Below are positions 62,179 through 64,000 of a stretch of 64,000 nt of DNA, in pieces. A program made the position numbers and the translations under genes. How positions within the stretch are numbered: the stretch's first letter is position 1; the number at the start of each line of letters is the position of its first letter. The notes under the pieces are model-generated. The model had not been told where the DNA came from and made no database searches. It saw nothing but the letters and a program-made list of their open reading frames with translations. This DNA comes from JAHEJA01 sp965656445 (GTDB lineage Bacteria; Pseudomonadota; Alphaproteobacteria; Rhodobacterales; Rhodobacteraceae), in contig CBFHKO010000001.1 in assembly GCA_965656445.1 (NCBI GenBank), positions 62,001 to 126,000 on the forward strand, in the 5' to 3' direction.

Positions 62179-62973
62179 ATGGGGCAAGCAATGCGCATTC
62201 TCGTAACAAATGACGACGGTATCAACGCAGAAGGTTTAGGCGTCTTAGAAGCGATCGCTGCGGAGATAGCAGGTGACACAGGCGAGGTCTGGGTCGTTGC
62301 CCCTTCAACGGAAAGATCCGGCGTCGCGCATTGCATCAGCTACACAACCCCGATGATGGTAACGCAACACGGTCCCCGTCGCTTTAGTGTGGATGGATAC
62401 CCCGCCGATTGTGTTTTGGCAGGCGTTCATCATGTCCTCAAAGACACGCCACCTGATTTGATCCTATCTGGGGTCAATCGTGGCAACAACTCCGCTGAAA
62501 ACGCGCTTTATTCAGGCACGCTTGGGGCCGCAATTGAGGGCGCGATGCAGGGGATCGTCTCGATTGCTTTGTCGCAATATTTTGGCCCCAAAATGGTCAA
62601 CAGCACGGATAAATTCGAGGCAAGCCGCACCTATGGCGCCAAGGTTGTGAAATCGATCCTAGACCAAGACGTCGATAACCCGAGCGATTACAAGTTGTTT
62701 TACAATGTGAATTTCCCACCTGTTCCTGCCGAGGACGTCAAAGGCATCAAAACTTGCCCTCAAGGATATCGCAACGGAACCTGCTTTGGCGCGGATCTGT
62801 TTGAGGCGCGCAATGGCCGCCAATTCCTTTTTGTGCGTGGCGGGGATCAACATATCCAAACAACGGCCGGAACCGATGCCGCTCTGAATTTAGAGGGGTA
62901 TGTCTCTGTGACACCAATGCGTGCGGATTTAACGGCGCATGATGTCCTCCCCCAGCTCAAGGGATTTGAATGA
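62179..62973 (+). CDS. surE: 5'/3'-nucleotidase SurE
   Basis: Metal-dependent nucleoside monophosphate phosphatase, stationary-phase survival protein. 264 residues from ATG 62179 (AAAAGG 5 bases upstream); ATG 62191 would give the commoner N-terminus MRILVTNDDGINAEG and 260 residues. Signatures: RILVTNDDGI (metal aspartates), VAPSTERSGVAHCISY and SGVNRGNNSAENALYSGTLGAA. It ends in an ATGA overlap with pcm, the classic surE-pcm pair. Confidence 0.94.
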   Translation: MGQAMRILVTNDDGINAEGLGVLEAIAAEIAGDTGEVWVVAPSTERSGVAHCISYTTPMMVTQHGPRRFSVDGYPADCVLAGVHHVLKDTPPDLILSGVNRGNNSAENALYSGTLGAAIEGAMQGIVSIALSQYFGPKMVNSTDKFEASRTYGAKVVKSILDQDVDNPSDYKLFYNVNFPPVPAEDVKGIKTCPQGYRNGTCFGADLFEARNGRQFLFVRGGDQHIQTTAGTDAALNLEGYVSVTPMRADLTAHDVLPQLKGFE

Positions 62974-63614
62974 CCCTCTCTGCTGAACGAAAAATGCAGT
63001 TCCTCTACGCCCTCCGATCCAAGGGGGTGACAGATGCACGCGTGTTAACGGCTATGGAAAAGATCGACCGTGGTTTGTTTGTGCGCGGATTGTTTTCTGA
63101 ACGGTCTTATGAGGACATGCCGCTTCCGATTGCTTGCGGTCAAACGATTTCGCAACCCTCTGTTGTCGGCTTGATGACCCAAGCGCTTCAGGTGCGTCCA
63201 CGGGACAAAGTGTTAGAAGTCGGCACAGGATCAGGTTACCAAGCGGCCATTCTCAGCCACCTTGCACGGCGCGTCTATACAGTTGAGCGTCACAAACGAT
63301 TGGTCAAAGAAGCCGCCAGCTTATTTCAAAGTTTGGACTTAGTGAATATCACGCCGATCTTGGGCGATGGCAGCCACGGATTGCCAGATCAAGCCCCCTT
63401 TGATCGGATCATCGTTACCGCCGCCGCCGAAGATCCGCCTGGAACCTTGCTTGGACAACTCAAACCCGGAGGCATCATGATCGTGCCTGTGGGGCAATCA
63501 GACACCGTTCAGAGTCTCATTCGTGTCACACGTACGGAAAATGGCTATGATTATGATGACCTCAGATCAGTAAGATTCGTTCCCCTCGTTGAAGGATTGG
63601 GAAAAGAAGGTTAG
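62970..63614 (+). CDS. pcm: Protein-L-isoaspartate O-methyltransferase
   Basis: Repairs isoaspartate in aged proteins using S-adenosylmethionine. The 214 residues show the family-specific PIACGQTISQPSVVGLMTQAL, the SAM motif VLEVGTGSGYQAAIL and VGDGSHGL-like ILGDGSHGLPDQAPFDRIIVTAAA. The C-terminal GGIMIVPVGQ is also typical. It overlaps surE by 4 bases and is followed by an NlpD-like gene, as in many proteobacteria. Confidence 0.95.
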   Translation: MTLSAERKMQFLYALRSKGVTDARVLTAMEKIDRGLFVRGLFSERSYEDMPLPIACGQTISQPSVVGLMTQALQVRPRDKVLEVGTGSGYQAAILSHLARRVYTVERHKRLVKEAASLFQSLDLVNITPILGDGSHGLPDQAPFDRIIVTAAAEDPPGTLLGQLKPGGIMIVPVGQSDTVQSLIRVTRTENGYDYDDLRSVRFVPLVEGLGKEG

Positions 63615-63656
63615 ATTATAGCAAAACCCAAAGAGGTTACGCTGAGGAGTGAGCAC

Positions 63657-64000
63657 ATGAACTACGCACGCAAGAGCGCCCTAATCGCAACGCTAAGCGC
63701 AATTGCCTTGACGGGCTGTACGGATACATCTGGATTTGATTTCGACTTTAGACGCAATCAATACAACACCGCCGATGCCGCCCTCAAGGCAACAGAAGCC
63801 CGCCCAAAACCAGATGATAAGGGCATTATCAATTATCCAACCTATCAAGTCGCTGTCGCGCGCCGAGGGGATACGCTGCGAAGCTTGGCCAATCGAATTG
63901 GGATGGATGCCGACGCTTTAGCGAAATATAATGGGACAAGCCCGAATGCCCAATTGCGCCAAGGCGAAGTGGTCTCACTTCCCTCCAAAGTGGCCTCTTC
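63657..64000 (+). CDS. nlpD: NlpD-like LysM lipoprotein, N-terminal part
   Basis: Partial gene that runs off the right edge; 114 codons are visible from ATG 63657 (GAGGAG 7 bases upstream). A lipoprotein signal peptide ends in the lipobox LTGC (Cys21), then a short linker and a LysM domain (about 65-108, YQVAVARRGDTLRSLANRIGMD and LAKYNG). The position behind surE-pcm is that of nlpD, whose product activates amidases at division with an M23 domain. That domain would lie beyond the window, so the name rests on context. Confidence 0.8.
   Translation, partial: MNYARKSALIATLSAIALTGCTDTSGFDFDFRRNQYNTADAALKATEARPKPDDKGIINYPTYQVAVARRGDTLRSLANRIGMDADALAKYNGTSPNAQLRQGEVVSLPSKVAS

Noticed and set aside
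1..64000. tRNA, rRNA, CRISPR, IS elements, prophage, attachment sites
   Set aside because: I read the gaps for tRNA T-loop motifs, direct repeat arrays and transposase-like proteins and saw none; a covariance search would be needed to exclude small RNAs.

Overview
The window looks like the chromosome of a marine Roseobacter-type alphaproteobacterium (Rhodobacteraceae) of moderate GC. The evidence is gene content and synteny: pepA divergent from lptF-lptG-lptD-surA-pdxA-rsmA; prfA-prmC; an Entner-Doudoroff edd-eda pair; a cysG-DUF2849-cysI-DUF934-fpr operon beside an Lrp regulator; family-specific proteins (DUF4167, DUF1499, DUF2852, an RSP_2648-like PIN protein and its methyltransferase partner); and alr-mlaE-mlaF-radA. 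Most of it is core housekeeping DNA. Genes are tightly packed with many ATGA or TAATG start/stop overlaps. I see no rRNA, tRNA, CRISPR array, insertion sequence or prophage, and after start correction no gene-free stretch reaches 300 bases.

Layout. 1-7.7 kb: 5' end of pepA (minus), then the envelope/vitamin B6/ribosome operon lptF-lptG-lptD-surA-pdxA-rsmA. 7.7-13 kb (minus): DUF4167 protein, prfA-prmC, then an M20 amidohydrolase, agmatinase and DUF1499 protein. 13-18 kb (plus): mazG, an iron-binding periplasmic protein with a palindrome in its promoter, then nucleoside hydrolase-GNAT-selO. 18-21.9 kb: two DMT exporters, a DEAD-box helicase and a Fur-family regulator. 22-27.7 kb: eno, a PIN/rRNA methyltransferase pair and edd-eda; eno and edd carry matching LacI-type operators. 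27.7-31 kb: glnE and a small partner gene, then a divergent DUF2852 gene preceded by two matching 21-bp palindromes. 31-36.5 kb: RDD protein, protein N-end aminoacyl transferase, sufT and an IscA-type carrier, a 2OG-Fe(II) oxygenase, tpiA and a cytochrome P450. 36.5-41.8 kb: Lrp regulator and the sulfite-assimilation operon, which lacks cysH at its usual place.

41.8-43.4 kb: a membrane-anchored acidic protein built of 11-residue repeats, and infC, which appears to start at AUA. 43.4-47.6 kb (minus): MoxR ATPase, VWA protein, XdhC and a molybdopterin-binding protein, a molybdoenzyme-maturation set with no structural molybdoenzyme nearby. 47.8-49.8 kb: a glycosyltransferase and an alpha/beta-hydrolase-like protein. 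49.9-53.3 kb: pyrC, pyrE, dnaB, with a perfect DnaA box at the likely dnaB promoter. 53.3-54.1 kb: an 11-codon mini-ORF with a strong ribosome binding site, and a membrane-anchored hypothetical protein. 54.2-64 kb: alr-mlaE-mlaF-membrane protein, radA, cvpA, purF-DUF2199, an SDR, surE-pcm and the start of an NlpD-like lipoprotein gene running off the window.

I found no clear-cut new multi-gene system. The best leads are regulatory (paired operators, AUA start of infC, DnaA box at dnaB), the 11-mer repeat protein, and the mini-ORF cassette at 53.4 kb.
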